This document shows, one piece after another, positions 23,301 through 34,293 of a DNA stretch of 57,751 bases (position 1 is the stretch's first letter; the number at the start of each line of letters is the position of its first letter). A program made the translations under genes and the position numbers. A model generated the notes under the pieces. The model had not been told where the DNA came from, made no database searches, and saw only the letters and a program-made list of their open reading frames with translations. This stretch comes from Cladosporium sp. IMV 00045 (lineage: Eukaryota > Ascomycota > Dothideomycetes > Cladosporiales > Cladosporiaceae). Location: contig MSJI02000829.1 in assembly GCA_001931905.2 (NCBI GenBank), forward strand, positions 1-57,751, given 5' to 3'.

Positions 23301-24193
23301 GAGCTTCGGTGATCACCACTATTATCGTCGTTGGAAGAGGTATTGGAGCCTTCCTCATCTGCATCTGACGACTTCCCTTCGGCAGTGGATTGGTAATCAC
23401 TATCACCATCGTCTTTAGAAGGATCAGCGGGACTCTGGTCTCCTGAACCTACCGAATTGTCTTCGGTATACTCTTTGTCGTCATTTGATGAATCAGAAGA
23501 ATCCTGATCTTCTGATTTCGAGAGGTTCTCGTCGGCAGGAGAATCTGCATCTTTCTCGGGAGACTCGGAAGATTCTTGCTGCTTCAAAGATTTGTTCTTG
23601 AGTTTCTTACTTTTGCCAGTATGGGCAGATTCTTTCGGCTTCTCCTCGGTGGAGTCTTGGTCATGTTCTGAGTTGTCACTGTCGGCAGATTGGTTTGAGT
23701 TGTCTTCCTGATAAGTTTCGTCTTGCCCGGTTACATCCGTGGAAACACTGTCCTCGTTTGACACTTCCGCGCTTGACACTTCCGCGCTCTCTTCCTGCGC
23801 AGTCACAGTGGCGCTTGATTCGTCGGCGTCCAACGTTTTGACGGCTTTGACACGTGGTTTGACGCTCGAAGCCTCCACCGTGACAATTGCCGGAGCTGCA
23901 ACTGTCACAGTAGCGGGACCCACGGGTGCTGCTTGGCCTTGGACTTCTTGACCTGAGGCTGCTTGCCCTTGGGCTGCTTGACTTGGGGCTGCTTGACTTG
24001 GGACTGCTTGACCTGGGACTGCTTGACCCTGGGCTGCGGCGGGAGCACCTTGTTGTTGTTGCGACATATTGATGGTGATATTCGTCCCTGGTGTTGGTTG
24101 AGCAGCCTGCGTAGTAGGAGATGTTTCAGCAGGAAGTACTCCAATGGCGTTCAGACCCTTCTGTACCACGGCTCCGAAGTTGAAGGGGGCCAT
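17374..24193 (-). CDS. Very large disordered protein with six PPxY motifs and repeated basic module (proposed three exons)
   Basis: I recognise no enzymatic domain. Proposed exons are 24193-19318, 19238-19079 and 19006-17374, which join in frame to about 2,222 residues. Intron 1 (79 nt) has donor GTGAGA and acceptor CTCCTAG. Intron 2 (72 nt) has a weak donor GTCACT and acceptor GGAAG, and skips an in-frame TAA. The start is the first ATG of the frame (AGCATCATGG, beginning MAPFNFGAVV). Upstream residues of the open frame depend on a GTG start and are rejected. Order along the protein: Gln/Ala/Pro repeats, an acidic Ser/Asp/Glu region (about 130-330), a hydrophobic patch MASPLLLAMGSL (about 358), a Ser/Thr/Gly region, then Pro/Gly/Ser-rich repeats, a Pro/Glu run (QPEPDMQPEPE) and a Lys-rich block. 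PPxY motifs lie at 21202, 20947, 20377, 19330, 18243 and 18105 (first base of each). A basic module such as SRLLLKRAEPP or SFLFKRADRP recurs six times across all three exons, which supports one gene. It could be a WW-domain ligand (Rsp5 adaptor), a scaffold, or a kexin-processed precursor. None of these is proven. Confidence 0.6.
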
Positions 24194-25060
24194 GATGCTT
24201 CGGGGTGAAGAGACTTCAGTGAGCAATCCTTCTGTTGTGACAGCCGCTGCGTCCAGTCGTTCCACGAGTGGATTTGAGTGTCAGAATGTGATATCAGATC
24301 AGAGTGGTCTTTTGTACTCAAAGACAGATATAATGGAACAGAGTGATGGAATGGGTGGACAGAGAAGGAGTAGCAAAGGCGCGCTTATATCATTAAAATC
24401 TCGAGTGCGTGTCGTTGGCGGGGTTCTCTCTCGAAATCTCCTGAGTTGACTTCCAGGTTCACAGAGACAAGCATCGCGTTTTCGAGTAAGCCATCGAATG
24501 TGCGCGATATGCCTTGGATAAAACCGGAATGGTCTGGAGTTTTCACTCAACCGCAGTGATCTCGTGAGGCGAGAAATAGTAGATGGCGTGAGTGAGCACC
24601 GGCTATGCTCATATAGTACTTCTAATGCATTCTGTATCCGACGGTTTCTGCTCAATGTGACATCGTGGGGATGCGTGGTGAATATAGCAAGAGCGAATTC
24701 GACGAGAAGTAATGGCCACATTGCGAAAGCCATAACATCTTAGCATTACGGCACTTGAAAGGTACTACATGATCTTCGGTCAGTAATAAAGCCACCAGAT
24801 GCGATCAGCTGAACGAGACACAACAACCCTTTCCACACAAGTATCAGACTTGCCTTTGCCGTTCATTGCTGCGCTCCACATTCAGACCATGACTGTCACA
24901 AGTGACAGCAGGCTTGATCTGCAAAGACCATGAAAGCAGCTCAAAAGTATCTGAGACGGCGCACAAATGAATGCGCACCGGCCCTCATCACTTTGTGTGT
25001 ATCGCAGGAGAATCATAAGAAGAATATGTACGTACATATTTTGACCGCTCGCTTGGGGTC
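24194..25060. other. Intergenic region upstream of the large disordered gene
   Basis: It should hold the promoter of the large minus-strand gene and the 3' UTR of the ASNSD1-like gene. A 144-codon minus-strand frame (24733-24299) starts with a signal-like segment (MAFAMWPLLLVEFALAIF) in the same frame as the large gene, but stop codons intervene. I do not call it. Confidence 0.45.
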
Positions 25061-26984
25061 TCATGACAAGGGCGTTGTGCCTTTGGACTTGCCGGTGGTC
25101 ATTTTCGCCGTACGTGCGCCGAATTGGATCTGCATATTGTCAGTCGTTGCCGTAAGAGAGACCCAATTCCATGTTCAAACTGACCGCTCGCTTTTTCTCT
25201 CCTGCCACTTTGTGCATACCCAATCGCCAAGCGAGGCATCTGAGTACCTTCTTGCATGACTCGAGCTGTATGCTTGGCTCGTCGTCTTCGGTCTCCGGCG
25301 CGCCAAAGTCACACTTGTTAGAGACTGGCGCAGCAAGAGCCCATGCGACGAAGTTTTCATCGAGGAAGGGAAATCGCGCCTCTTTCCCCCAGTTCGTGAT
25401 GGCTCGATCGTCACGTCCGAGGTTTCGCTTCCCAAGCCTGCCGATGTCGAGGTTCAGTTCGTCGAGCAGGCCTTGGAAGCCGTGGCGGCTAAAGGCTGTT
25501 GCGTGTCGTGTGTAGCCGGCGAAGAGCTCGTCAGCTCCAAGACCTGAGAGGAGGACGCGAGCTTGTGTAAAATATGGTCTGGACTCGGGAGTAGATGGTG
25601 TAGACACGATTCCAACGCCACGGGCTGCAAAGTAAAGTGCACTTGCTATGCTGAGATCCATCTCGGTGTTGTGAGGGTGCATGAGTCTGATGACCTTGTC
25701 TCGATGCTCAACAAACTCCGTGTACGGAACATTGATGGCCACGAAGCGCCACTGACGGTCTGGACAAGCCTGACAGAGCTCGTCGTATGATGCCCTGCCA
25801 GTGATACGATCTGGGCATGACTCGAAGGCAGCTAGGTAAGCCTCCTCGCTTTCGTGTGAGTTCTTATGAATGCGAGGATTTTGGAAGGCCACGTTCAGCA
25901 GATCGATGGGCTCTGCGCTGGGAAGCAGGTCATGAGTTAGGCGAGCAAGCACCGTGCAGTCCAGTCCGCCAGAGAATAGTACCGCCAATCGACTTGGGGT
26001 CGAAATTTTGTCGGTGTATTGGTGGTCAGTCGCCAGTGGAGGATCTGGAATACCGCATACGCGAGGCATAAGTGAGTCGCGTAGATGTTGCTCTAGCTGA
26101 GAAACAGAAGTAGAATTTTGCTTGAGCTTCGTTGGGCTTGAATTAAGCTGCTCATTAAGAGACAGAAAAGGAATCACCTACCTTACCATGAGCACGTGCC
26201 GCCCATAGAGATTTCGCCGATTACCTACAGAATTTTTGCTAGTGCTCGATGTATAATCAGACGCATCGTCTGCGAACTGATATGGCACTTTGGAAATCGA
26301 AAAGTTGCTGGAAGGTTGAGCAGTTTCTCCAGAGCCGTTCGGTTGCTCAAGTAACGTTGCCATCAAGTTAATACAATATACTCCATCAGCTTCGATCTCT
26401 GACCAGCAATCATCGTTCGACCCTGAGGTGACGCTGCTAATCGCTAAGTCACCGCCAGGCGTGCTTTTCCAGAGCAGAGAGCGTCGCCCGAGAAAATCAC
26501 GACCCAGGTACAGTCTCCCAGCGATTTTGTCGTAGAACACAAATGCATATGGCCCGGCGATGGATGACATGTGTCGAGCTACTGTCAGAGCTGCATCGCT
26601 GCTAGTTTGGCCAGCTTCTCGTGACTCTGTCACCGCGCATACAAGAAGGTCGAAAACTGCCACGGTGTCGTTGCCCTGGGTGGGTGAGCCGCCCATTGCC
26701 CAAGCTTCGCCATTCCAGCAGAGGACATGTGATTTTGTCTCATCTTGCTTGGGCTGACTGACTGTCCTTGATCCGCGTAATGACAGAACAGTAGAGGTGA
26801 AGGCCAGATGCACATCTGGTCCAGTAGTCTGATCCTTGACCGAGGGATCTGAAATATTGCCGCGGTGGAAAGTGTGCTGTAGACTGGCCGTGCAGTCCGG
26901 TCCCCTTCGCTGCAGTAGGTCCAAGACATCCTGCTCGGGCAGCACATGCTCGGTGTTGCTCAAGGAGCAGAAAATGCCGCACAT
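25061..26984 (-). CDS. ASNSD1-type asparagine synthetase domain protein (three exons)
   Basis: Exons are 26984-26187, 26096-25185 and 25129-25061, giving 592 residues. Intron 1 is 90 nt (GTAAGG...TTTCTCAG) and contains an in-frame TAG. Intron 2 is 55 nt (GTCAGT, branch CTGAC, acceptor GCAG). The last exon adds IQFGARTAKM and a short tail, the ending typical of this family, which confirms the splice. The start was set at MCGIF so that Cys2 is the N-terminal nucleophile of the class II glutamine amidotransferase domain (DLLQRRGPD follows). The C-terminal half has the pyrophosphate loop LFSGGLDCTVLARL and LLSGLGADELFAGY of asparagine-synthetase-like ATP pyrophosphatases. The biochemical role of this ASNSD1 group is not settled. 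It is head to head with VPS9 (330 nt between starts). Confidence 0.9.
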
Positions 26985-27314
26985 GCTGCGTGCGTGACTA
27001 TGTTTAGCGATGCAAGGAGGCAAGAGGATGAGGAACAAGGAAATCTGCCGCGGTACGTCCTCCGGTGTGCAGGCAGGATGCTTCGAGGGCACGTGCCACA
27101 GCCAGATCCATGATCGTCATCCCGCTTGCTCTAGAGGACGACCAGGCTTGTGATTACACCACGATAGATTGTTTTTAGCATTTTGATGGCCGACTGGAGG
27201 ACTGCTTGATTGCTCCGGGACCGTACGACTCGACACGTTTATCATTCACAACACGAAGCGGTATGCTCGCTATTCCCATCGAACCCACCATCCAACACAC
27301 CGAATAGATCGTCT
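26985..27314. promoter_or_regulatory. Shared divergent promoter region
   Basis: The 330 nt between the ASNSD1-like start and the VPS9 start must contain both promoters and 5' UTRs. I saw no clear TATA box or other named element. Confidence 0.5.
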
Positions 27315-29851
27315 ATGTCCAGCCCAAGTTGGCAAGCGGAACAAACGAAAGAGAGAAAGGATGGCGAGTTAGTAGAACATGATGCGCCTGCAGGAGAGAC
27401 TCCTGAGGCGCAGGCCAAAACAAACGAGCCTTTGAAGGCGAAAGAGCAGAATGAGACATCAGGAGAAGCTTCTCGGGCAGCTGTGGCACCTATCGAAGAG
27501 AGCACTTCAGCCGCGGAACAAACGAAGGATTTGCCTGGAACCGCCGTGCCTTCAAGTGAAGAAGCCGCACAAGATGTTATATCTTCTCATGAGAGTCCAG
27601 ATGCTGAGACTGAGGCAAGCGAGCAACTGGCACAGCGTACCGCTGATATGGATCTGGAATCTAAACAGCCCGAAACGAAAGCAGCGCCAGAAAGCGAGGC
27701 CTCCCATGTGAAAGAGGATGATCTCCCTGCGAGTCCACCCCCACCACCGGTGCCACAAAAAGACCACCTGCTTGCACCAGACAAGGGCAAGAGTAGACCA
27801 TCCAGTGAGCTCTCGTTTAACGAGAAAACTCCGGCAGAAGACAGCGACGTTCAAGAGATTCCAGAAGCGCCGTCTGGAACTTCTGAGCAGACGGGCGAGG
27901 AAATCCAGACAATCATGCATCAATTTCAAGAGGAGGCAGCTATGGGAGAGCAGGAGATTATGTCTCCTAGGCTGGAGAGACAACAGCCCATCTTCCACCT
28001 ACCTCCTCGCACATCGAGCTTGGAGAACCAGGATAAATTCAACGACGAGCCGAAACCTGGTATAGAGAGACGAGACACGGAAAAATTCTTTGGATCTCCC
28101 ATTGTGAGCAAGACCCCATCAATTGCATCTCCCAAATCCGACCGAAGAGGGTCGGTCGATGACGGTGCTTCAATCACATCCCACCGAACGTCAATCTTCC
28201 AACCACCACCTCCCTCTCCTGATCCTGAACCTCCCGCGGTCTTTGATTTCCACAAATTCCTCGAGCAGCTCAGACACCGAACGGCCGATCCCGTCGCGCG
28301 CTATCTTCGATCTTTCTTGCAAGAGTTTGTTAAGAAGCAGTGGGCGGTCCATGAGCAAGTCAAGATCATTGGCGACTTCCTAGAATTCATCACAAAGAAA
28401 ATGGCGCAGTGCGAAGTCTGGGCTAACCTCAACGACGACGAGTTCGACAACGCGCGAGAAGGCATGGAGAAACTGGTGATGAACCGCCTCTACAGCCAGA
28501 CCTTCTCGCCCGCCATCCCAGCTCCCGCCACAAACAATTCATCCCGAAAAGGCCGCAGCGGCCGCCTCGCCGCCGACGCAGCCAGCCCCCACGGCCCCGG
28601 CCGCCGAGGCCAGCACGAAGAAGACGTGGAACGGGACGCAGTGATCGCGCAGAAAATGCGCATATACGGCTGGATCAAGGAAGAGCACCTGGACATCCAG
28701 CCCATCTCGGGGGAGAAGCCGCAGAAATTCCTCAAAATGGCGCAGCAGGAACTGCTGAAAATCAACACCTACCGCGCGCCGCGCGATAAAGTCATCTGCG
28801 TGCTCAATACGTGCAAGGTGCTCTTTGGATACCTCAAGAGCAGCAAAGCTGACCAGTCCGCGGATGCTTTCGTACCACTGCTCATTTACACGGTGCTGCG
28901 CGCCGCGCCTGAGCATCTTGTCAGCAACGTGCAGTACATCTGGCGTTTCCGCAACCAAGACAAGCTAGGCGGCGAGGCAGGCTATTACATGTCCTCGCTC
29001 ATGGGCGTGGTGACATTCATCGAAGGCCTAGACCGCACGAGCCTGACCATCTCAGACGAAGAATTCGAATCGAACGTCGAACAAGCCGTCCGCGCCATCG
29101 CCGAAGGCCACACGAAAGCCGACGCCCCTATCTCCACGGCGGCCGTCCCAGGCCTCCACCACCTGAGCGAGAAATCCACCCCGAGCAGACCGGAAGTGAC
29201 ACCTCGCAACTCCATGGACGGCGAACGCTCTTCGCCGCGAAAAAGAAGCAGCCACAGCCAGCAACGCTCTTCCACGCCCCGCCAACAGCAACAACAGCAA
29301 CAGCAGCAGCAATCCTCCTCAGACACAATCTACGGCACCGGCATCTCCGACACCGAATTCGACGCGGTTGGCGGCTTGCTCCGCTCCATTCAAAAACCTT
29401 TGTCCAGCATCGGTCGGATTTTCTCCGACGACGCCGCGTACAGCAATAAAAGCAGCAACGGCGCGAACCAGCAAACCCCTCCCGTCCCCCCTCCCCGCTC
29501 AACCACAAGCCCCTACCCAGGCAACGCACAATCTTCCGCGCGAGAGGACGAACGCGCACAAGCGCGCGCGGAGCGGGAGGCGCTCAAACGCGCCAGTGTG
29601 GAGGCGGAGGAGGGGAGGAAGGCCAGGGCGAGGGAGTTGAGGTTGGTTGTTGAGTAAGTTTACCGTGATTTCTAAAAAACCAAATGCGTTGAAAAGTTGA
29701 GGTTTGATGGCTGATTTTTTGAATTCGTTACAGGACCCTACAAGGAATGTTCCCCAACCTCGACCGGGAAGTGATCGTCGACGTGGTGCGGGCGCAGGAG
29801 GGCAATGTCGGGCGGGCGGTGGATGCTTGTCTGGCGTTGACTACTACTTGA
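27315..29851 (+). CDS. VPS9: Vps9-domain Rab5-type GTPase exchange factor with C-terminal CUE domain (two exons)
   Basis: Activates Rab5/Vps21-type GTPases in endosomal and vacuolar trafficking. Exons are 27315-29653 and 29734-29851, joined by an 80-nt intron (GTAAGT...TTACAG), giving 818 residues. The N-terminal ~300 residues are acidic and disordered, with a poly-Pro stretch. A helical bundle begins at KFLEQLRHRTADPVARYLRSF. The Vps9 core contains DAFVPLLIYTVLRAAPEHLVSNVQYIWRF and GEAGYYMSSLMGVVTFIEGLD. A Ser/Gln-rich linker with a poly-Gln tract follows. The second exon completes a CUE ubiquitin-binding domain (LQGMFPNLDREVIVDVV, GNVGRAVDACLAL). The start is the first ATG of the frame; upstream codons would need a TTG start. 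At 818 residues it is longer than yeast Vps9, mainly through the N-terminal extension. Confidence 0.93.
29284..29313 (+). repeat. CAA/CAG repeat coding poly-Gln in VPS9
   Basis: A mixed CAA/CAG tract coding glutamines in the linker between the Vps9 core and the CUE domain. Confidence 0.8.
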
Positions 29852-30372
29852 TGGATATGGGAAATCAGCGGATGGGATGGGAAGGTAAGGAAGGCGAGAG
29901 GTAGCTGCGCAGAAAATGCACGAGAGCCATCTCGTACGTGCATGCGGGCGTGAATGTTAGACGGGAGGAAGCCTGAGCAGACAAGGCGATAGGAGCGAGC
30001 AATGTAGCGTTGGAGATGTAGCGCGCAGAAATCGTGCAAAGCCGGAAATGGGCGATAGAGCATGACAGGCGGACTGTGCGACCTTTCTTTCTATCAAGTG
30101 CCTGTTCTGAGAGATTTGGATTTCTGGGGGAGAGGTGATATGTTCGTGAAGTGTCATTTGAACAGCTCTGCATCATATCCAGATTTCTTCCTGACCTTAG
30201 AGCGAAGATTCCCTCACATTGCGGCCTTTGTACATAGAAAAAGGAGATATCGTCAGGCACTCGTATTCAACAAAATTTGTTCAATCGTATATCATATTTT
30301 CATTCATTCAACATATCTCGCTTTGTCTAAAAGATCCGCACTTTTTCTGAACCCGGAAAAGGAGGGAACATC
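29852..30372. other. Convergent intergenic region
   Basis: About 520 nt between the convergent VPS9 and PGK genes. Only short shadow frames are present. This is presumably the two 3' UTRs. Confidence 0.55.
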
Positions 30373-31692
30373 TTACTTACTCGACAGAGCAGAGACACCA
30401 GGCAGCTCCTTGCCCTCGAGCAGCTCGAGCGAAGCGCCGCCGCCGGTGGAGACGTGGCTGAGCTTGTCCTCGACCTTGTAGTTGGCCGCGACGGTCGCGG
30501 TGTCGCCGCCGCCGATGATGACGATCTTGCCGGCGGCGGAAGCCTCCAGAGCGGCGTTCATGGTCTGCTTGGTGCCGTTGGCGAACTTTTCCATCTCGAA
30601 GACGCCGGGCGGGCCGTTCCACAGGATGGTCTGGGCCTTGTTGATGGCGGCGCGGTAGAGCTCGATGGACTTCTCGCCGCAGTCGAGGCCCATCCAGCCG
30701 TCGGGGATGCCGGCCTCGTCGGTGGCGGTGGAGGTGTTGGCGGTGGCGGAGAAGGCGTCGGCGGTGATGTAGTCGCAGGGCAGGACGATCTCGACGTTGT
30801 TCTTCTTGGCCTTGGCGACGAGGTCGGCGACCTTCTTGCTGCCGGCTTCGTCAAAGAGGGAGTTGCCGATGCTGACGTTCTCGAGAGTCTTCTTGAAGGT
30901 GAAGGCCATGCCGCCGCACACGATGAGGATGTTGACCTTGTCGAGCAGGTTGTCGATCAGCTGGATCTTGTCGCTGACCTTGGCACCGCCGAGGATGGCG
31001 AGGAAGGGGCGCTTGGGCGACTCGAGCGCCTGCGCGAAGTAGTCGAGCTCCTTCTTCATGAGGAAGCCGGAGGCCTTCTGGGGGAGGTCGACACCGACCA
31101 TGGAGCTGTGGCCGCGGTGGGCTGTGCCGAAAGCGTCGTTGACGTAGACATCGCCGAGGGCGGTGAGGCCCTTACGGAACTGCTCGACGGCGGCCTTGTC
31201 GGCCTTGACCTTGTTGCCCTCAGCGTCCTTGCTGCTGCCCTCCTCCTCGGCGTGGAAGCGCAGGTTCTCGAGGAGCACGACGCCGCCATTGGTGGTCTCA
31301 TTGACGGTCTTCTCTGCGGCCTCGCCGACGCAGTCATCGGTGAAAGCGACCTTCTTGCCGCCGAGGAGCTTCTCGAGCTCGGCGACGACGGGCTTGAGGG
31401 AGTACTTGGAGTTGACCTTGCCGTCGGGACGGCCGAGGTGGGACATCAAGACGACGGCCTTCGCGCCATTTTCGATGGCGTACTTGATGGTGGGGAGAGC
31501 ACCGACGATGCGCTGATTGTTGGTGATCTTGGAGTTGGTCTCCTTGTCGAGGGGCACGTTGAAGTCGACCTGGGTTGGTTGTGAGTATATTGTGAGTGCT
31601 AGAGAAGAGACGAAAGGGGAACATACGCGGATGAGGACCCTCTTGTCCTTGAGGTCGACGTCGGTGATGGAGAGCTTGCTGGAGAGAGACAT
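30373..31692 (-). CDS. PGK1: Phosphoglycerate kinase (two exons)
   Basis: The glycolytic enzyme that transfers the 1-phosphate of 1,3-bisphosphoglycerate to ADP in the cytosol. Exons are 31692-31627 and 31569-30373. The 57-nt intron (GTATGT...CCCAG) is in frame and open, so the unspliced frame wrongly contains 19 extra residues in the signature. Splicing restores [13 protein letters not shown]. The mature product is 420 residues, normal for fungal PGK. Other family motifs are [39 protein letters not shown] and IIGGGDTA. Codon use is strongly biased to C/G third positions, as expected of a highly expressed gene, and this creates a long antisense open frame that is not a gene. Confidence 0.98.
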   Translation of the reverse strand: MSLSSKLSITDVDLKDKRVLIRVCSPFVSSLALTIYSQPTQVDFNVPLDKETNSKITNNQRIVGALPTIKYAIENGAKAVVLMSHLGRPDGKVNSKYSLKPVVAELEKLLGGKKVAFTDDCVGEAAEKTVNETTNGGVVLLENLRFHAEEEGSSKDAEGNKVKADKAAVEQFRKGLTALGDVYVNDAFGTAHRGHSSMVGVDLPQKASGFLMKKELDYFAQALESPKRPFLAILGGAKVSDKIQLIDNLLDKVNILIVCGGMAFTFKKTLENVSIGNSLFDEAGSKKVADLVAKAKKNNVEIVLPCDYITADAFSATANTSTATDEAGIPDGWMGLDCGEKSIELYRAAINKAQTILWNGPPGVFEMEKFANGTKQTMNAALEASAAGKIVIIGGGDTATVAANYKVEDKLSHVSTGGGASLELLEGKELPGVSALSSK

Positions 31693-32290
31693 GATTGATG
31701 TGCTTTTATTGTGTCAGTGTAATCTCTTGTGAGCAGGCAACAACAGTGGTAAGCTCACCTTTGTGATGTATGTCAATTGAGTAAACACCAAACAAGGAGA
31801 GCCAACTTGAAAAGTTGAGCTTCTCAACATCCCACCAAGCGTCACCCCGCCATGCGTCACCTCCGCAAAGCCCTCAGGCTGAACGGACCGACTTCTCATG
31901 CAGCGTTTACTTCCGATATACGGCCGGGGAAACACGGGGTCATGACCCTGATGGCAGTGCTAACAGGACTAGCAGTGCACGAGACGAAGATGATTAGGAA
32001 GATCAAGACGACAATTCTATACGATCACAGGGTATCACGTTCGGTCAATAGTTACAACCCGCCGCAAAACCGCAGCCCCGTTTCCGTCGAGCCTCTTCTC
32101 GATATGCAATGATTACAAGCAAAGAAACAAGTACTCCCCAGCGCCGAACGACAAAAAGAACATTTCCAAAGCGAGGCAGCTGTATCCCCAGCGCCATATA
32201 CAAAAGTCCCCAATCTATATGCAAGTAGTGTTGTTGTGATAGCGGTAGTCAGGTGTCATACGCATCGAGCCAGTCGAACATCAAGTCCTC
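31693..32290. other. PGK upstream region and 3' flank of the Mpv17 gene
   Basis: About 600 nt with no gene. It should contain the PGK promoter and the 3' UTR of the next minus-strand gene. Confidence 0.5.
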
Positions 32291-33459
32291 CTAAGGGCTT
32301 GTGGTTGCAGCTTCCTCAGCCGAATTGGTGAGAGACAAGTAAGCAGTCCAGGCAATACCGATGGTGGAGACGAAGGGCTATTGATGTGTTAGGTAACGAT
32401 GATTCGGCTCAAGTGTGGGGGACTTACGATCTGGAATTGAATCGGGATAACGCGGAAGTTGAGCATTTGGACCGCGGGCCAGATGAGGAAGTTCGCCTTG
32501 AGTGCAGGCACGTAGACGTCCTGAAACTTGCGAGCCACGGCACGTCTGCCGCCGCCCTCGGCGACTGTCATGAATGTGAAGAAGCAAGCGAGACCTGGAG
32601 GGACGTTAGCTTCCTGCTTTGGCAACTCTACCAGGAGAGACAAATCCAAGACATACCAACAGGCGCAAACAAGAGCTGATCGAATGCCACACGCTTCATA
32701 GCATTGACCGTGCTCTTGCCACCACCAAGAGGGAAAGTGTTGCTGAGGAATGCGAACCACCGGAGCTGCACGGGAGCCATGATACACGGGTATGCCATGA
32801 ACCTGACCATTCTCTCAAAGTCGAAAGGAGGAGGCAGCTTCTTCATCGCAGCATGCGACAGGTTGTCCTCCGGCCACGGCACCTTATCCTCGAGCTCGTG
32901 GATCTCGACGTTGAAAAAATCATCCTTTGCTCCATCTTGACGGTTGCCAACAGAGTCGCGTCTTGCTTGCTTCATGCGGGTCGCGGTGAGGGTTTGTGCG
33001 ACTGTGTCTGCGATGCCACCGAGAACCTTAAAGCACGTGTCAGCGAGCCGGCGTGGGGCGGGTTTGGGAGGTCCTGTCTAGGGGATCATACGGCGTTGGT
33101 GATCATGGTGGTGAGAAGCGGACGGGCGGCATAGTATGCGTTAAACTTGCGAACGAGTAGGGACACCATGGTGAGCTGAATGAGAAAGACGATGGTGTGT
33201 AGGAGAGGCTAAGATAAGGCAACAGTCGTCAGCGTGTGCATTCCTCAACCTGCACTCTCAAAGTGACATTTTTCATGGCTGGCCAGCTTGCGCGATCAGC
33301 AAGCACTTTGTGTAGCCAACAGCTTGCAGGCAGTCACGGCAAGCCACGAGCGTGTACAAGAATGAGGTGTGGTGCGGTGGCAGCTCTTACAATTCGACCC
33401 TTGATCCAGCGCGAGTTGAGTTGTCGCAAGATGCGCCTCCGAGTCTCGTTAACGACCAT
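32291..33459 (-). CDS. Mpv17/PMP22 family membrane protein (five exons)
   Basis: Small integral membrane protein of mitochondria or peroxisomes. Exons are 33459-33391, 33208-33092, 33026-32657, 32594-32428 and 32377-32291, totalling 269 residues. All four introns have GT...AG ends (GTAAGA, GTATGA, GTATGT, GTAAGT) and the joins keep the frame. Family motifs span the exons: FNAYYAARPLLTTMITNAVLGGIADTVAQ in the first half, then PFDFERMVRFMAYPC, VAFDQLLFAPVG, KFQDVYVPALKANFLIWPAVQMLNFRVIP and WTAYLS near the end. A hydrophilic insert of about 50 residues after the first membrane segment is longer than usual. Whether it is the mitochondrial (Sym1-like) or peroxisomal type cannot be told from the sequence. 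Head to head with the transporter gene. Confidence 0.93.
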
Positions 33460-34293
33460 TTTTGCGGATATGAAGTCGGCGAGCGGCTAGTCGCGCGGTA
33501 AGGGGTGTCGGAGTCGAAGACGTCGTCAATTGACAGATGGTGATGCAATAATGTAAGGACGACTCTCAAAGTCGGGGTCGTGGCGCGGGAACGGGAGATT
33601 GGGAAGAGACACAGTCGTATGTACGGGCCAAGGAGAGAGAGAGCGGTGGAGAGCGGATGTGTCCGAGGAACCGAGGAGAAGAGACGGCGGGCGGAGTAGA
33701 TAAAGGGGGTGGTGTGAATGTCTTTGTCGCCTGCGACGAGAGGGAGTAGGAAGAAGGGGAGGGGGAGGTGGTGAGTTTGGTATTATTGCGTTGACCAAGG
33801 ACTGGAGGTGTGCGCGTAGACGCAGCCGTGTGCGCAAGCTCCTCTCCGCAGTTGAGGCTTGCCCAAATCCGCTGCAGTGGCTTGTCAGGGATTCTCGAGG
33901 TGGTAGTCTCAAGGGGAAACAACTCCAAACAACAACTACCTATGTTTCTTCCCGATGTTTTGAGTCGGTTTGTTACAAGTCAGGTGACAGTATATCAAAA
34001 TAGATGACACAAATCACCAACTCCACGATCTCCCGCGGGCAACACCTCATCCGTCCTCGCCAAAAACTTGGTCACACAGATCCATCCCGATCCAACGACA
34101 GCATGACGTCTCTGCCAACTATAGCGCGCGTCTATCGCGTCCTACTTCACATCTCATCTTCGTGAACCTTTCTAGACTTGTACTACAATTCCTACTTGTA
34201 CATACAACCCTGTCTCACGGCTCTTTTGTTTACACGCACATCTAGTCCTTCCTTTTCAAAGCACACTCGGTCTTCTTCGATCCTTCATCCACC
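33460..34293. promoter_or_regulatory. Divergent promoter region
   Basis: 834 nt between the Mpv17-type gene and the transporter gene, which point away from each other. It is rich in CT/GA runs, and no gene is seen. Confidence 0.5.

Noticed and set aside
24299..24733. Minus-strand 144-codon frame with a signal-like N-terminus upstream of the large disordered gene
   Set aside because: Stop codons separate it from the gene, the rest of the frame is unlike a protein, and no clear donor/acceptor pair joins it to the ATG at 24193.
30454..31584. 376-codon plus-strand open frame opposite PGK
   Set aside because: It is antisense to a clear PGK gene, has the repetitive Gly/Asp/Leu/Val composition caused by strong third-position C/G bias, and resembles no protein family.
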